Shown: piece by piece, positions 1 through 6,334 of the stretch
How positions within the stretch are numbered: position 1 is the first letter of the stretch
Layout: every line of letters starts with the position of its first letter
Source: Pirellulales bacterium
Lineage (GTDB): Bacteria; Planctomycetota; Planctomycetia; Pirellulales; JAICIG01
NCBI GenBank assembly: GCA_025924495.1
Contig: JAICIG010000405.1
Coordinates: 1-7,202, forward strand
DNA length: 7,202 nucleotides
Direction of reading: 5' to 3'
The notes under the pieces: model-generated
The model's database searches: none
What the model was told of the DNA's origin: nothing
Seen by the model: the letters and a program-made list of their open reading frames with translations, nothing else
Program-made: the position numbers and the translations under genes

Positions 1-2165
1 AGCAAGGACCGGTTATTAAGCGTGTCGGCCAGTCGTTGGCGATACTGGGGCACGTCGGGAAACTCGGCGGCCAGCCCGTCGAGCATTTCAATTGACTGGC
101 CATAAGCCGCGGCGGCCGCCGTGGCGTCGCCGCTGGCCGAAAGCACAGCGGCCAGATTGTTCTCGGTCGAGGCCAAGAGCAGCCGATATTCTGCTTTGGA
201 GGGCGCCTGCTTATGCAGTCGTTCGAATCGCACCGCGGCGTCACGAAATGCTGCGACCGAGCGATCAAGCCGGCCGGTCGCCTTGTAAAGCGCCCCGAGA
301 TTGCCGTAGGCGCCAGCCAGCGCCTGGATGATTTCCGCGCCATCGGAATGCTGCTCGAGGGTTTGATACAGCTTCATCGCCCGGCCCTCAGCCTCTTCCG
401 CCCCGGCCGCGTCGCCCGCTGACAGGCGGGCCAGGCCCAGGTTGTTCCAACTGGCCGCCAGGTGCTGGCGAAAGTCGGCGTCGTCGGGCGATTCGTCAGA
501 GAGCTGCTGAAATGCTTTCTGAGCGATGCGGTATTCGCCTTCGGCGGCTGCGGCCCGCCCCGCCGCACGCAGCAAGTTCCCGAGGTTGTTGTGCGTGGCC
601 GCCAGATCGCGCCGATACTCTTGCCGCTGAGGAAATTCGGCGACGAGTTCTTTCAAGTCGAGAATGCCTTGGCGATATTCGCTCTCGGCCTGCTGGACGT
701 GGCCGAAGATTTGCTGGATGCTGGCGGCCTGCCGCCGCGCACGCCCCATTCGCCAGCGGACGCCCGGCTCGCCGGGGTTCTCGCTGAGCAGCCCTTGGCA
801 AAAGGTCAGCGTGATCTCGAGAAAGTCGCGACGGATCGGGTCGCTCTTCGGTAGCGACGCCAGATTTTCGCCGCTCAGCCGATCGATCAATTCGTCCACC
901 GTGTCGAGCGCCAGATCGAGGTCGGCTTCGGCCCGTTGCCGCTGTTTCTCCGTCTCAGACAATTGCAACGCAAGGCGATTGGCATGGAAAGCAAAGCCGC
1001 CCGTCGCCGCCACAAGCAACACAACGCTGGAGGCCGCGGCGATTGCGCGGGCCGGATGACGACGCACCCATTTAACGCCTCGTTCAACCGCGCCGGGCGG
1101 TCGGGCCGTGATCGGCTCATTATTCAAGAACCGCCGCAGATCGGCGGCTAAATCTCCGGCGGACGCAAAGCGTCGCGCTGGCGATTTTTCCAGACACTTG
1201 AGACAAATCGTTTCCAGGTCGCGCGGAATATGAGCCGTCAGACGGCGCGGAGACACTGGCTCTTCCGAGAGCACGGCCAGCAGCGTATCGACTGAATCTT
1301 CGCCGTGGAACGGCGGGCGCCCCGTGAGCATCTCGTACAGGATCACCCCTAGGGCGTAAATGTCGCACGGCGGGCCAACCTGTTTCGTCGCACCGCCCGC
1401 CTGCTCGGGGGCCATGTAGGCTGGCGTGCCCATCACGTCGCCCGTGCGGGTGCCGGCCGAATCTCCCTGCAGCTGCTTAGCCAGTCCAAAGTCGGTGATT
1501 TTCATCGTGCCGTGGCGGTCGAACATCACGTTCATCGGTTTCAGATCGCGATGCACGATGCGGCGCTGATGAGCGAACTCGACCGCTTCGGCCAGCGTCG
1601 CAATCATGCCGGCCGCCACACGCGGCGGCTGCGGCTGGCCGGCAAGCCTGACGGCGAGATTGCCGCCTTCGAGAAACTCGAGCGCAATGAACGGCCGGCC
1701 CTCGGCCTCGCCAATTTCGTAGATCTGGACGATGTTCGGATGGTCTAACTGCGCGATCGCCTCGGCCTCGTTGGCGAACCGTCGCAAGTCGTCCGGCCCT
1801 GCACAGGCGCCGGCCAGGATCATTTTCAGCGCCACGTCGCGCTTCAGCGCCAACTGTCGCGCCCGGTAGACGACCCCCATTCCGCCGCGTCCTAGCTCGT
1901 CGACGATTTCATAGCCCGGCGCTGCCGGCCACGGCGATTCGAGCTTCGGCCAAGCACTTTCAGGCAGCGGCTTCGTTTGATACGGGCTCGATTCCGCCGC
2001 GCCCGCAGCGGGCGGCGTTTGCGGCGGCGTATCAAACCTCTGGGCGAGCGTTTCGCCATTCGAGGCGGCGCCGCAGACTGGGCAGCAAGTTGGCGCCGCG
2101 GCGGCATCGCCCGAACTGGGCGATGGCCAACGATGGCCGTTCGTGCAGGTCAGCAGGCGCTCCAT
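1..2165 (-). CDS. Membrane-anchored Ser/Thr protein kinase with N-terminal zinc-ribbon-like motif and C-terminal TPR repeats (3' end beyond window)
   Basis: Hanks-type (PknB-like) Ser/Thr kinase, predicted to phosphorylate protein Ser/Thr at the inner membrane. 721 codons are visible and the frame runs off the left edge, so the C-terminus is missing. In order: Cys/His cluster C7, H11, C28, C31, probably a small zinc site; kinase domain about residues 85-345 with the glycine loop GRGGMG (92-97), VALK lysine K114, HRDLKPMN (catalytic D207), DFG (D225), GTPAYMAPEQ and the DIYALGVILYEMLTG helix. All core catalytic residues are intact. A single membrane segment lies at about 374-393, followed by a charged helix, probably coiled coil. 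From about residue 520 there are TPR-like units of the THNNLGNLLRAAGR / SWNNLGLARLSAGD / AYGNLGALYKATGR type. The ATG at 2165 is the only plausible start: an in-frame stop lies just upstream (2172-2174). No strong Shine-Dalgarno is seen. This architecture is common in planctomycetes. The substrate is unknown. Confidence 0.95.
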   Translation of the reverse strand, partial: MERLLTCTNGHRWPSPSSGDAAAAPTCCPVCGAASNGETLAQRFDTPPQTPPAAGAAESSPYQTKPLPESAWPKLESPWPAAPGYEIVDELGRGGMGVVYRARQLALKRDVALKMILAGACAGPDDLRRFANEAEAIAQLDHPNIVQIYEIGEAEGRPFIALEFLEGGNLAVRLAGQPQPPRVAAGMIATLAEAVEFAHQRRIVHRDLKPMNVMFDRHGTMKITDFGLAKQLQGDSAGTRTGDVMGTPAYMAPEQAGGATKQVGPPCDIYALGVILYEMLTGRPPFHGEDSVDTLLAVLSEEPVSPRRLTAHIPRDLETICLKCLEKSPARRFASAGDLAADLRRFLNNEPITARPPGAVERGVKWVRRHPARAIAAASSVVLLVAATGGFAFHANRLALQLSETEKQRQRAEADLDLALDTVDELIDRLSGENLASLPKSDPIRRDFLEITLTFCQGLLSENPGEPGVRWRMGRARRQAASIQQIFGHVQQAESEYRQGILDLKELVAEFPQRQEYRRDLAATHNNLGNLLRAAGRAAAAEGEYRIAQKAFQQLSDESPDDADFRQHLAASWNNLGLARLSAGDAAGAEEAEGRAMKLYQTLEQHSDGAEIIQALAGAYGNLGALYKATGRLDRSVAAFRDAAVRFERLHKQAPSKAEYRLLLASTENNLAAVLSASGDATAAAAAYGQSIEMLDGLAAEFPDVPQYRQRLADTLNNRSL

Positions 2166-2205
2166 CTCAGCTCAGCCAATGGGATCGCGGACGGTTCGGT
2201 TGCCG

Positions 2206-2214
2206 ATCATACCA
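2206..2214 (-). promoter_or_regulatory. Probable extended -10 promoter of the kinase gene
   Basis: Reading the minus strand there is TGG-TATGAT: a TATGAT hexamer (five of six matches to TATAAT) at 2206-2211, with the upstream TG-N of an extended -10 at 2212-2214. Transcription would start near 2199, giving a leader of about 34 nt before the kinase ATG at 2165. No good -35 hexamer is found at 17 bp, which extended -10 promoters can tolerate. Assignment is from sequence only. Confidence 0.4.
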
Positions 2215-2687
2215 TAGGCGAATTCCACCTGCCGAAATCAGAATCGCAATGAGGCTCGCGAGTCGGCGTTTCGGGTGCAATGCGCGAGGCGAGGTCCTGC
2301 CTCAGTCCCCTCGGGCGGCGAACGCCTGAACAACCGCCGGCAGAACCGGACGATCCGGCACTTCCGACATAGCATGCCGTGCAAACGCGGCTCTGGCCGC
2401 ACGACCGTCATCCCCGGCCGGCGCCCCAAGAATTTCATAGCCGCACCGCCTTCGCGCATGAGCTAGTCTGGAGGGTCGGCGTTCTGCCTTAGGGGGCAGC
2501 CGGCGAGTGCATTCAAACGTTGGGAAAGCGAAACCATTCGCCGACGAAGGCCGGGCCCCTTCGGAAGCAAAACGAGGCGTACGCGCCGGACAGTAGTGCC
2601 TGCACAGGCAGGCTGAAGCGGCCGGCCGGGTTGATGCGCTCGACCGGACAGTGGCCGCAGCACCTTTGAAAGACAGCGGTGGGAACC
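2215..2687. other. Divergent intergenic region between kinase and cheX-like gene
   Basis: About 0.47 kb separates the kinase promoter from the CheX-like start. Open frames here are short, Arg/Pro-rich and without known motifs, so I call no gene. Small GC-rich inverted repeats are present, for example CTGCC/GGCAG around 2485-2500 and the near-palindrome TGCCTG-CA-CAGGCA around 2597-2610. None has a T-tract. The CheX promoter should lie in here, but I could not pick a convincing -35/-10 pair. Confidence 0.5.
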
Positions 2688-3194
2688 ATGGATGTGAATT
2701 ACATCAATCCATTCATCGACTCGGTCGTACACGTTTTCAAGACGGCGCTGAGTTGCGAGGTCCAGCGACAGAACGTGTATCTCAAAGAGACGAGCGTTCC
2801 CAGCCATGAAGTCTCGGCCGTGATCGGTCTGTCCGGAAAGGCGAGTGGGGTGGTCGTGCTGAGCGTGTCGCGGCAGATCGCCTTCCAAGTCGTCAAGACG
2901 ATGCTCGACTTGGAGGTTAACGAACTCAATGCCGAGGTGGTCGATGCCATCGGCGAATTGACGAATATGGTCGCGGGGGCGGCTAAAGCGCAACTGGCCC
3001 AATACGACATGTCGCTGGGCCTGCCCAGCGTGGTCGCCGGCCGGAACCACTGCGTCTCGTTCCCTTCGAACGTTAAGCCGATCTGCCTGGTGTTCGATAC
3101 GCCCTGGGGCCCGATGACTCTTGAAGTCGGGTTGAATCTGCATCCCGCTGCTGCGGGCGCGCATTTTCCCGCCGCGGCGAGCGCAGCTAGCTAA
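2688..3194 (+). CDS. CheX-like phosphatase domain protein (CheC/CheX family)
   Basis: Single-domain protein of 168 residues related to CheX, which removes phosphate from phospho-CheY-type response regulators in the cytoplasm. Seen in the sequence: the opening MDVNYINPFIDSVVHVF helix typical of CheX-like proteins, and the segment DAIGELTNMVAGAAKAQL, which carries the family's catalytic E-x-x-N pair as E90 and N93. A second glycine-containing half follows (SLGLPSVVAGRNH, then a strand and VFDTPWGPMTLEVGL). The last 15 or so residues are an Ala-rich tail. I chose the ATG at 2688 because the homologous N-terminus begins there and a GGTGGG stretch lies 4 nt upstream; an in-frame GTG at 2679 would add three residues. 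No other chemotaxis gene is nearby, so the partner regulator is unknown. A role in motility versus general signalling cannot be decided here. Confidence 0.85.
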   Translation: MDVNYINPFIDSVVHVFKTALSCEVQRQNVYLKETSVPSHEVSAVIGLSGKASGVVVLSVSRQIAFQVVKTMLDLEVNELNAEVVDAIGELTNMVAGAAKAQLAQYDMSLGLPSVVAGRNHCVSFPSNVKPICLVFDTPWGPMTLEVGLNLHPAAAGAHFPAAASAAS

Positions 3195-3314
3195 TTCGCC
3201 CGGCCTGTTTGCTGAATCGAGCCGCAAGATCCAGCGAGGTCGCCCGGCCGATGCCGCCTGTCCAACGGCCATGCCATTCACGGCCGGACTCCCTCGCTCC
3301 GCTCCACTTGAGCT

Positions 3315-3518
3315 CTATTCGCCGCGCACTGGCGCGCTCGTCTGCGCCTGTGTCTGCAATTGCTGAAAATGGACGCGTTCTTCGTCCTGGACTTTCTGCA
3401 TTTGTTGTTGCAACTGCTGCTCGGTCATGGGCTCGTTTGCTTTCGACGCACCGCCACACCCAGCACAGGCCGTGCAGCCAAACGCTGCCAACAGAAGAAG
3501 AATAAAAAAACGCTGCAT
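3315..3518 (-). CDS. Small Cys/Gln-rich putative lipoprotein downstream of DUF1559 gene
   Basis: Sixty-seven residues. It begins MQRFFILLLLAAFGC: one positive charge, a hydrophobic run (F4-F13) and then three cysteines at 15, 18 and 21 in C-x2-C-x2-CGG spacing. This looks like a lipoprotein signal, C15 being the likeliest lipidated residue, but the lipobox is not canonical (AFG-C), so lipidation is inferred. The remainder is hydrophilic; residues about 32-59 are very Gln-rich (TEQQLQQQMQKVQ) and probably helical. The ATG at 3518 is supported by AAGGA 8 nt upstream (3527-3531). The gene starts 23 bp after the DUF1559 stop on the same strand, so the two are probably co-transcribed. Small proteins of this kind are often found next to DUF1559 genes in planctomycetes. 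The specific function is unknown; it may sit at the cell envelope with the prepilin-like product. Confidence 0.8.
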   Translation of the reverse strand: MQRFFILLLLAAFGCTACAGCGGASKANEPMTEQQLQQQMQKVQDEERVHFQQLQTQAQTSAPVRGE

Positions 3519-3541
3519 GTTCTCATTCCTTGATATGAGCT

Positions 3542-4459
3542 TTAAGGGAGCGTGACGTTCAGATTGTCGTTCCGCACGCACAACCGCCGGAACATCTCCG
3601 CGTCGACGCTGTAGTTGATCGCGCGGACGGAACCATCGGCCAGCACGCCATGAAACGCCGCCGGATGCGATGAGCCGAAGCGGGTGCTCCAGAAAGTCGG
3701 CGGTTCGATAGGATGATCCGAGTCGGGGGCCGGCGGCGCGGTCAGCGCGCCTATGCGGATGTTGTCTTGGTCCCAGCCGGCGTTGACCCAGGCTTCGTTG
3801 TCGCCGCCGCTGCCGCCGAAGTTCGTCACATTCGTCTGTTTCTCGCCCACCAACAGGGTCATCGATGTGCCATCGCGCAAGTCGGCGAGCCTGACGGGAG
3901 GCGAAACCATGCGTTCTACCACGGCGCCCTTGCCAGGATTGCTCATGCTGTCGCCGCCGCTCCCCGCATAGTCCATCTTGGCCGACCCATTGAAGACTAA
4001 CGCCCCGCGGCGAGTCGGACAGTAGAACATGGGGACGGGCGTCGTGTAGATCGTGTTGTCCTTCGGCTGTTGATAAAGGTTTTGCTGTTCCACGAAGGGC
4101 AGGATCTGGTAAGCCCAATTCCATTCGCCTCGCGTGCAACCGGAACAGCACAGCGTGCTGCAACTGGGACCGAGCGGGTCGACCGGCGCTGTCTGGCCGT
4201 CTTTGCCTCCGTCAGGCAAGACATGAAACGTGTCATGGTAGTTACTGAAGCCGATGCCCATCTGCTTGAGATTGTTGGTGCACTGGGTGCGCCGCGACGC
4301 TTCGCGTGCGGCTTGCACGGCGGGCAAGAGCAAGGCGATCAACAGACCGATGATGGCAATCACGACGAGCAGTTCGACCAGCGTAAATGCCTGGCGGCGC
4401 CGGTTGCTTTGCGAGACGCGCATCGAGCGCGACGACTGGAGAGTCAATCTCCCAGACAT
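3542..4459 (-). CDS. DUF1559 prepilin-like protein (type II secretion/type IV pilin-like N-terminus, H-x9-DG C-terminus)
   Basis: 305 residues. The N-terminus has a basic leader (RRRQ, 20-23) followed by [20 protein letters not shown], a class III (prepilin) signal with the conserved glutamate E29 at mature position 5; predicted cleavage is between A24 and F25. The -1 residue is Ala where Gly is most usual. The helix continues to [15 protein letters not shown], the family hallmark. The C-terminus carries the H-x9-DG motif (H265, D275-G276). A Cys cluster, C100, C104, C105 and C108, precedes the conserved [18 protein letters not shown] segment. The family is hugely expanded in planctomycetes and is thought to form envelope pseudopilin-like structures; the exact role is unknown. 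The start is strongly supported by AGGAGG 7 nt before the ATG; an internal Met13 is less likely. It is the first gene of a two-gene unit with the lipoprotein. Confidence 0.93.
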   Translation of the reverse strand: MSGRLTLQSSRSMRVSQSNRRRQAFTLVELLVVIAIIGLLIALLLPAVQAAREASRRTQCTNNLKQMGIGFSNYHDTFHVLPDGGKDGQTAPVDPLGPSCSTLCCSGCTRGEWNWAYQILPFVEQQNLYQQPKDNTIYTTPVPMFYCPTRRGALVFNGSAKMDYAGSGGDSMSNPGKGAVVERMVSPPVRLADLRDGTSMTLLVGEKQTNVTNFGGSGGDNEAWVNAGWDQDNIRIGALTAPPAPDSDHPIEPPTFWSTRFGSSHPAAFHGVLADGSVRAINYSVDAEMFRRLCVRNDNLNVTLP

Positions 4460-4466
4460 GAATTAG

Positions 4467-4472
4467 CCTCCT
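4467..4472 (-). promoter_or_regulatory. Strong Shine-Dalgarno (AGGAGG) of the DUF1559 gene
   Basis: AGGAGG on the minus strand, 7 nt before the ATG at 4459. It decides the start in favour of the long leader form rather than Met13. Confidence 0.85.
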
Positions 4473-4491
4473 GGATGTTCCGTTAGTAAGA

Positions 4492-4513
4492 CGAGCGACA
4501 GGTCTCTCGCTCG
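4492..4513 (-). repeat. Small hairpin in the DUF1559 5' leader
   Basis: A perfect 7-bp inverted repeat CGAGCGA/TCGCTCG with an 8-nt loop, 20 nt upstream of the AGGAGG Shine-Dalgarno. There is no T-tract, so it is not a terminator. It could stabilise the 5' end of the mRNA or be a protein-binding site; neither is shown by the sequence. Confidence 0.4.
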
Positions 4514-5252
4514 GCCGCAACGTTTTGCCGGCCGAAACAGCCTTCCGCCTCGTCAATTGATCGCGGCAGTGTAGCGACGGTTTGTTACGCTTCTGCGAGG
4601 CGGCCGCAAAAACTATGTGAGCAACGGACTCGCAACACGCCACAACCAGGGGCGAGGCCGCCCCCGCGCCTCACACGACAGCACGTCGGCTTTTGATAGT
4701 TTCACACGTCTATCTAACGAATACTCCTCATGGCAAGCATGGGGATGCTAACGTTCAAGGTTGCGGGAGAATGCTCTGGACTTCCACCTCGCGCGGCGCG
4801 TAGCTGCGGTCGCAAAGCGCTTCCGTCTCGCAACAACTTCTCGCTGCGAACTGCCTCACGAAGTAATTCTCGCTACGAGCGCTGCAAAGGTATCGCCGGG
4901 CTCGGTCTGCAAAACGCTCGCGTTGGCGGACGGCGAGTTGCGCCGGCGACTCGCGACTCTCCTCCAGAACAACTCGCCTTCGTTGGGGGCGACGCGGCGA
5001 CGAACGCTCGACAGCGATGGCTTGCCACAGGCCCCCAAGCTCAGGAATTCAACCTTTCGCCGCGCAAAGTTCCCCTTCATCCTCGGGCTCTCCGTGAGGA
5101 CTACACGGTTCGCCAGGCGGCAGCCCGATCTCGTATTGCCTGTTGCAAGAGCACAGGCGCGGCCAGCGGCGCTTCTTTGCGCTTCCGCCGATTCATTGCG
5201 GGGCAAGCAATTCCCTGCATTTTTCTCACGCGAAATCGGGTTCTGGACGGGA
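4514..5252. other. Long stretch with no convincing gene
   Basis: About 740 bp between the DUF1559 leader and the tRNA promoter. Three overlapping frames are open (4730-5278 and 4761-5390 on plus, 4856-5206 on minus), but they are Arg/Ser-rich, show no known motif and lack a plausible ribosome-binding site, and one runs into the tRNA. The stretch is rich in CTCGC and CGCGA words. It has a 9-bp inverted repeat, GGCGAGTTG (4932-4940) with CAACTCGCC (4970-4978), separated by 29 nt. The DUF1559 promoter should lie near the left end, but I could not identify it. It could be decayed coding DNA. Confidence 0.5.
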
Positions 5253-5281
5253 TTGAGACGCGAGAAACAAGATGTTAGACT
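5253..5281 (+). promoter_or_regulatory. Probable sigma70-type promoter of tRNA-Pro
   Basis: TTGAGA (5253-5258, five of six matches to TTGACA), a 17-bp spacer and TAGACT (5276-5281, four of six matches to TATAAT). Predicted start near 5288, about 80 nt before the tRNA 5' end, leaving a leader to be removed by RNase P. It is the best-spaced promoter upstream of the tRNA. Confidence 0.5.
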
Positions 5282-5366
5282 TACTTGCTCGCGAATCGTT
5301 GCCCCCCGCCTGCATCGCGATCAGCGATTGCTCGCGGAGCCTGTTTTCGCGGCAAGATCGATCCCT

Positions 5367-5441
5367 CGGGGCGTAGCTCAGCCTGGCTAGAGCGCTACGT
5401 TCGGGACGTAGAGGTCGCATGTTCAAATCATGTCGCCCCGA
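5367..5441 (+). tRNA. tRNA-Pro (anticodon CGG)
   Basis: 75 nt folding as a complete cloverleaf. Acceptor stem CGGGGCG (5367-5373) pairs with CGCCCCG (5434-5440), with discriminator A5441. D stem GCTC/GAGC encloses a loop with the conserved GG. Anticodon stem CTACG/CGTAG holds loop TTCGGGA with anticodon CGG at 5402-5404 and G37, as in proline tRNAs. The five-base variable loop is AGGTC, and T stem GCATG/CATGT encloses TTCAAAT. The T stem has one G-T pair at its base. No CCA is encoded (the next bases are CTC), so CCA must be added after transcription. It decodes the CCG codon. It stands alone, with its own promoter upstream and a terminator 5 nt downstream. Confidence 0.96.
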
Positions 5442-5446
5442 CTCAT

Positions 5447-5487
5447 AAGCCCTCGCAAGACAAGCACTTGCGAGGGCTTCTTTTTTT
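5447..5487 (+). terminator. Intrinsic terminator of tRNA-Pro
   Basis: A perfect 13-bp stem, AAGCCCTCGCAAG (5447-5459) with CTTGCGAGGGCTT (5467-5479), a 7-nt loop, then C and seven T residues (5481-5487). It begins 5 nt after the tRNA 3' end and is a textbook rho-independent terminator. Confidence 0.92.
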
Positions 5488-5519
5488 GACTCAATCGGCG
5501 TAGCTGCCGGCTGAGTCAA
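5486..5519. repeat. Second hairpin, overlapping the terminator T-tract
   Basis: TTGACTCA (5486-5493) pairs with TGAGTCAA (5512-5519). Inside it, CGGC/GCCG extends the stem with one G-T pair and one A/C mismatch, around a 6-nt loop GTAGCT. The left arm uses the last two T residues of the tRNA terminator, so the two structures are fused end to end. There is no T-tract of its own. Confidence 0.7.
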
Positions 5520-5556
5520 TTTCGCACTCGATATTGCCCGGAAGTTGGAACGCTCC

Positions 5557-5589
5557 AGGCGCCACTGGTGACGGTCCCCAGTGGCGCCT
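5557..5589. repeat. Third hairpin: perfect 12-bp inverted repeat
   Basis: AGGCGCCACTGG (5557-5568) with CCAGTGGCGCCT (5578-5589), loop TGACGGTCC of 9 nt. GC-rich and perfect, with no T-tract on either side. CACTGG/CCAGTG hairpins look like the dispersed intergenic repeats I associate with planctomycete genomes, but that is recollection, not a search result. Confidence 0.7.
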
Positions 5590-5885
5590 AACTTTAAGTA
5601 CCAATCAGCCGCCTTCATATTCGTGGCACGCAAAAGCGTGCTCACCCATGCAGGCTGCTCAATGAAAACCGATCAGGAAGGGCTCGACTCCGTTCTGCGT
5701 ATCGCATGCATCCTTTGGCCCGTCGGGAAATGGCTCTGGTAGCGTCGCCCGTCGCCCAAGTCGCATCCCCCGCGTCGCCGCCTACGACGAAAAAGCGATA
5801 GCCGCCTGCCCCTTTTTCTTTTCTCCAAAACCTTGCTACTTTCAACCGCTCCGCTGGCCTGATATCGGGCAAGCAATTAAACCGC
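5590..5885. other. Intergenic stretch, no gene seen
   Basis: About 300 bp without a credible coding frame. A 26-codon ORF at 5662 has no Shine-Dalgarno, and the minus-strand frames are Arg-rich shadows. A pyrimidine-rich run (5811-5826) and possible promoter-like pieces upstream of 5886 are the only notable points; no well-spaced -35/-10 pair was found. Confidence 0.45.
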
Positions 5886-5892
5886 AAGGAGG
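5886..5892 (+). promoter_or_regulatory. Strong Shine-Dalgarno (AAGGAGG) of the 48-codon ORF
   Basis: AAGGAGG, 8 nt before the ATG at 5901. It is one of the two best ribosome-binding sites in the window and the main reason to believe the short ORF that follows. Confidence 0.7.
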
Positions 5893-5900
5893 TTGCCAGA

Positions 5901-6047
5901 ATGGCGGAGCGGATGCACAAGACGGGAGACGGCGGCTATATCATTCGAGAAGTACCAAACGAGACGAGAGCCATAGTCCACGAACGCAAGCTCCGATCGT
6001 TAGGCTTTGAATCACTCGTTTGCGGGAGATTGAATCCGCCGTTTTGA
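5901..6047 (+). CDS. Small hypothetical protein, 48 residues
   Basis: I do not recognise this ORF. It starts MAERMHKTGDGGYIIREVPN and ends SLVCGRLNPPF before a TGA. Composition is balanced and mildly basic, with a Gly-rich turn (residues 9-12) followed by a likely strand YIIREV and a charged helix around ETRAIVHERKLRSLGF. There is no signal peptide or membrane segment. The case for translation is the perfect AAGGAGG with 8-nt spacing. Against it: it is short, has no recognised homologue from memory, and uses codons such as AGA, TTA and ATA that the kinase and CheX-like genes largely avoid. The same frame stays open for a further 27 codons after the TGA, so an in-frame nonsense mutation in a longer gene is possible. 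No partner gene is obvious, and the next plus-strand gene is 315 bp away. Confidence 0.5.
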   Translation: MAERMHKTGDGGYIIREVPNETRAIVHERKLRSLGFESLVCGRLNPPF

Positions 6048-6242
6048 GTCGTTATAGGCGATAAAGTGCCCGGCGGAGAAAAGTTTTTCCAACACCGATG
6101 CCCGCCAGTATGCCGAAGGCCACGGCATTGAATTCGACGGCTGACCCTTTCCCTTCTCAAAAATCAACCCCTGCCCGATCCCGTCGCATAGCCTACGGGA
6201 ATCCTCGGATTGGATAGACCCTTTACCAATTTGCGACAAAAA

Positions 6243-6271
6243 TTGCTTTACTGGCCCTTTTCCGTTAAAAT
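6243..6271 (+). promoter_or_regulatory. Probable promoter upstream of the 76-residue protein gene
   Basis: TTGCTT (6243-6248), 17-bp spacer, TAAAAT (6266-6271, five of six matches to TATAAT). Predicted start near 6278. A short inverted repeat CAATTT/AAATTG (6227-6232 and 6240-6245) overlaps the -35 and could be an operator or chance. The -35 is weak (TTG only). Confidence 0.42.
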
Positions 6272-6296
6272 CAGGGCGTTGGCCCGAATGACTACT

Positions 6297-6334
6297 GCCC
6301 GCGCGAGGCGTTTGCTTCACGCGGGCATTTTGTT
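6297..6334 (+). terminator. Intrinsic terminator-like hairpin between promoter and ORF
   Basis: GCCCGCG (6297-6303) pairs with CGCGGGC (6320-6326). After one C/A mismatch an inner stem GAGGC/GCTTC (one G-T pair) closes a GTTT tetraloop. The T-rich run ATTTTGTTT follows (6327-6335). It looks like a rho-independent terminator, but sits about 20 nt after a predicted transcription start and 28 nt before the next gene's ATG. It could end an upstream transcript, attenuate the downstream gene, or end a short RNA of about 57 nt. Confidence 0.65.

Noticed and set aside
2463..3281. 272-residue minus-strand open frame across the CheX-like gene
   Set aside because: It is antisense to a clear CheX-family gene. 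Its residues (Arg, His and Gly-rich, no motif) are what the reverse strand of a GC-rich gene gives.
3195..3314. Possible terminator between the convergent cheX-like and lipoprotein genes
   Set aside because: Only a 5-bp CGGCC/GGCCG stem is found, with no T-tract in either direction.
3519..4163. Long N-terminal extension of the lipoprotein frame upstream of its ATG at 3518
   Set aside because: It overlaps the DUF1559 gene out of frame. The signal peptide and Shine-Dalgarno fit the ATG at 3518.
4730..5278. 182-codon plus-strand frame, and the 209-codon frame at 4761-5390
   Set aside because: No ribosome-binding site (the bases before 4730 are pyrimidine-rich), Arg/Ser-rich composition and no motif; the second starts at TTG and runs into the tRNA. 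The first part of the 4761 frame is the more protein-like, so a decayed gene is not fully excluded.
5662..5742. 26-codon ORF starting MKTDQEGLD
   Set aside because: No Shine-Dalgarno, very short, and nothing supports translation.
5201..5878. 12-bp direct repeat GGGCAAGCAATT at 5201-5212 and 5867-5878 flanking the tRNA, as possible att sites
   Set aside because: One or two 12-mer matches are expected by chance in a window this size. Neither copy matches the tRNA 3' end, and no integrase gene is present.
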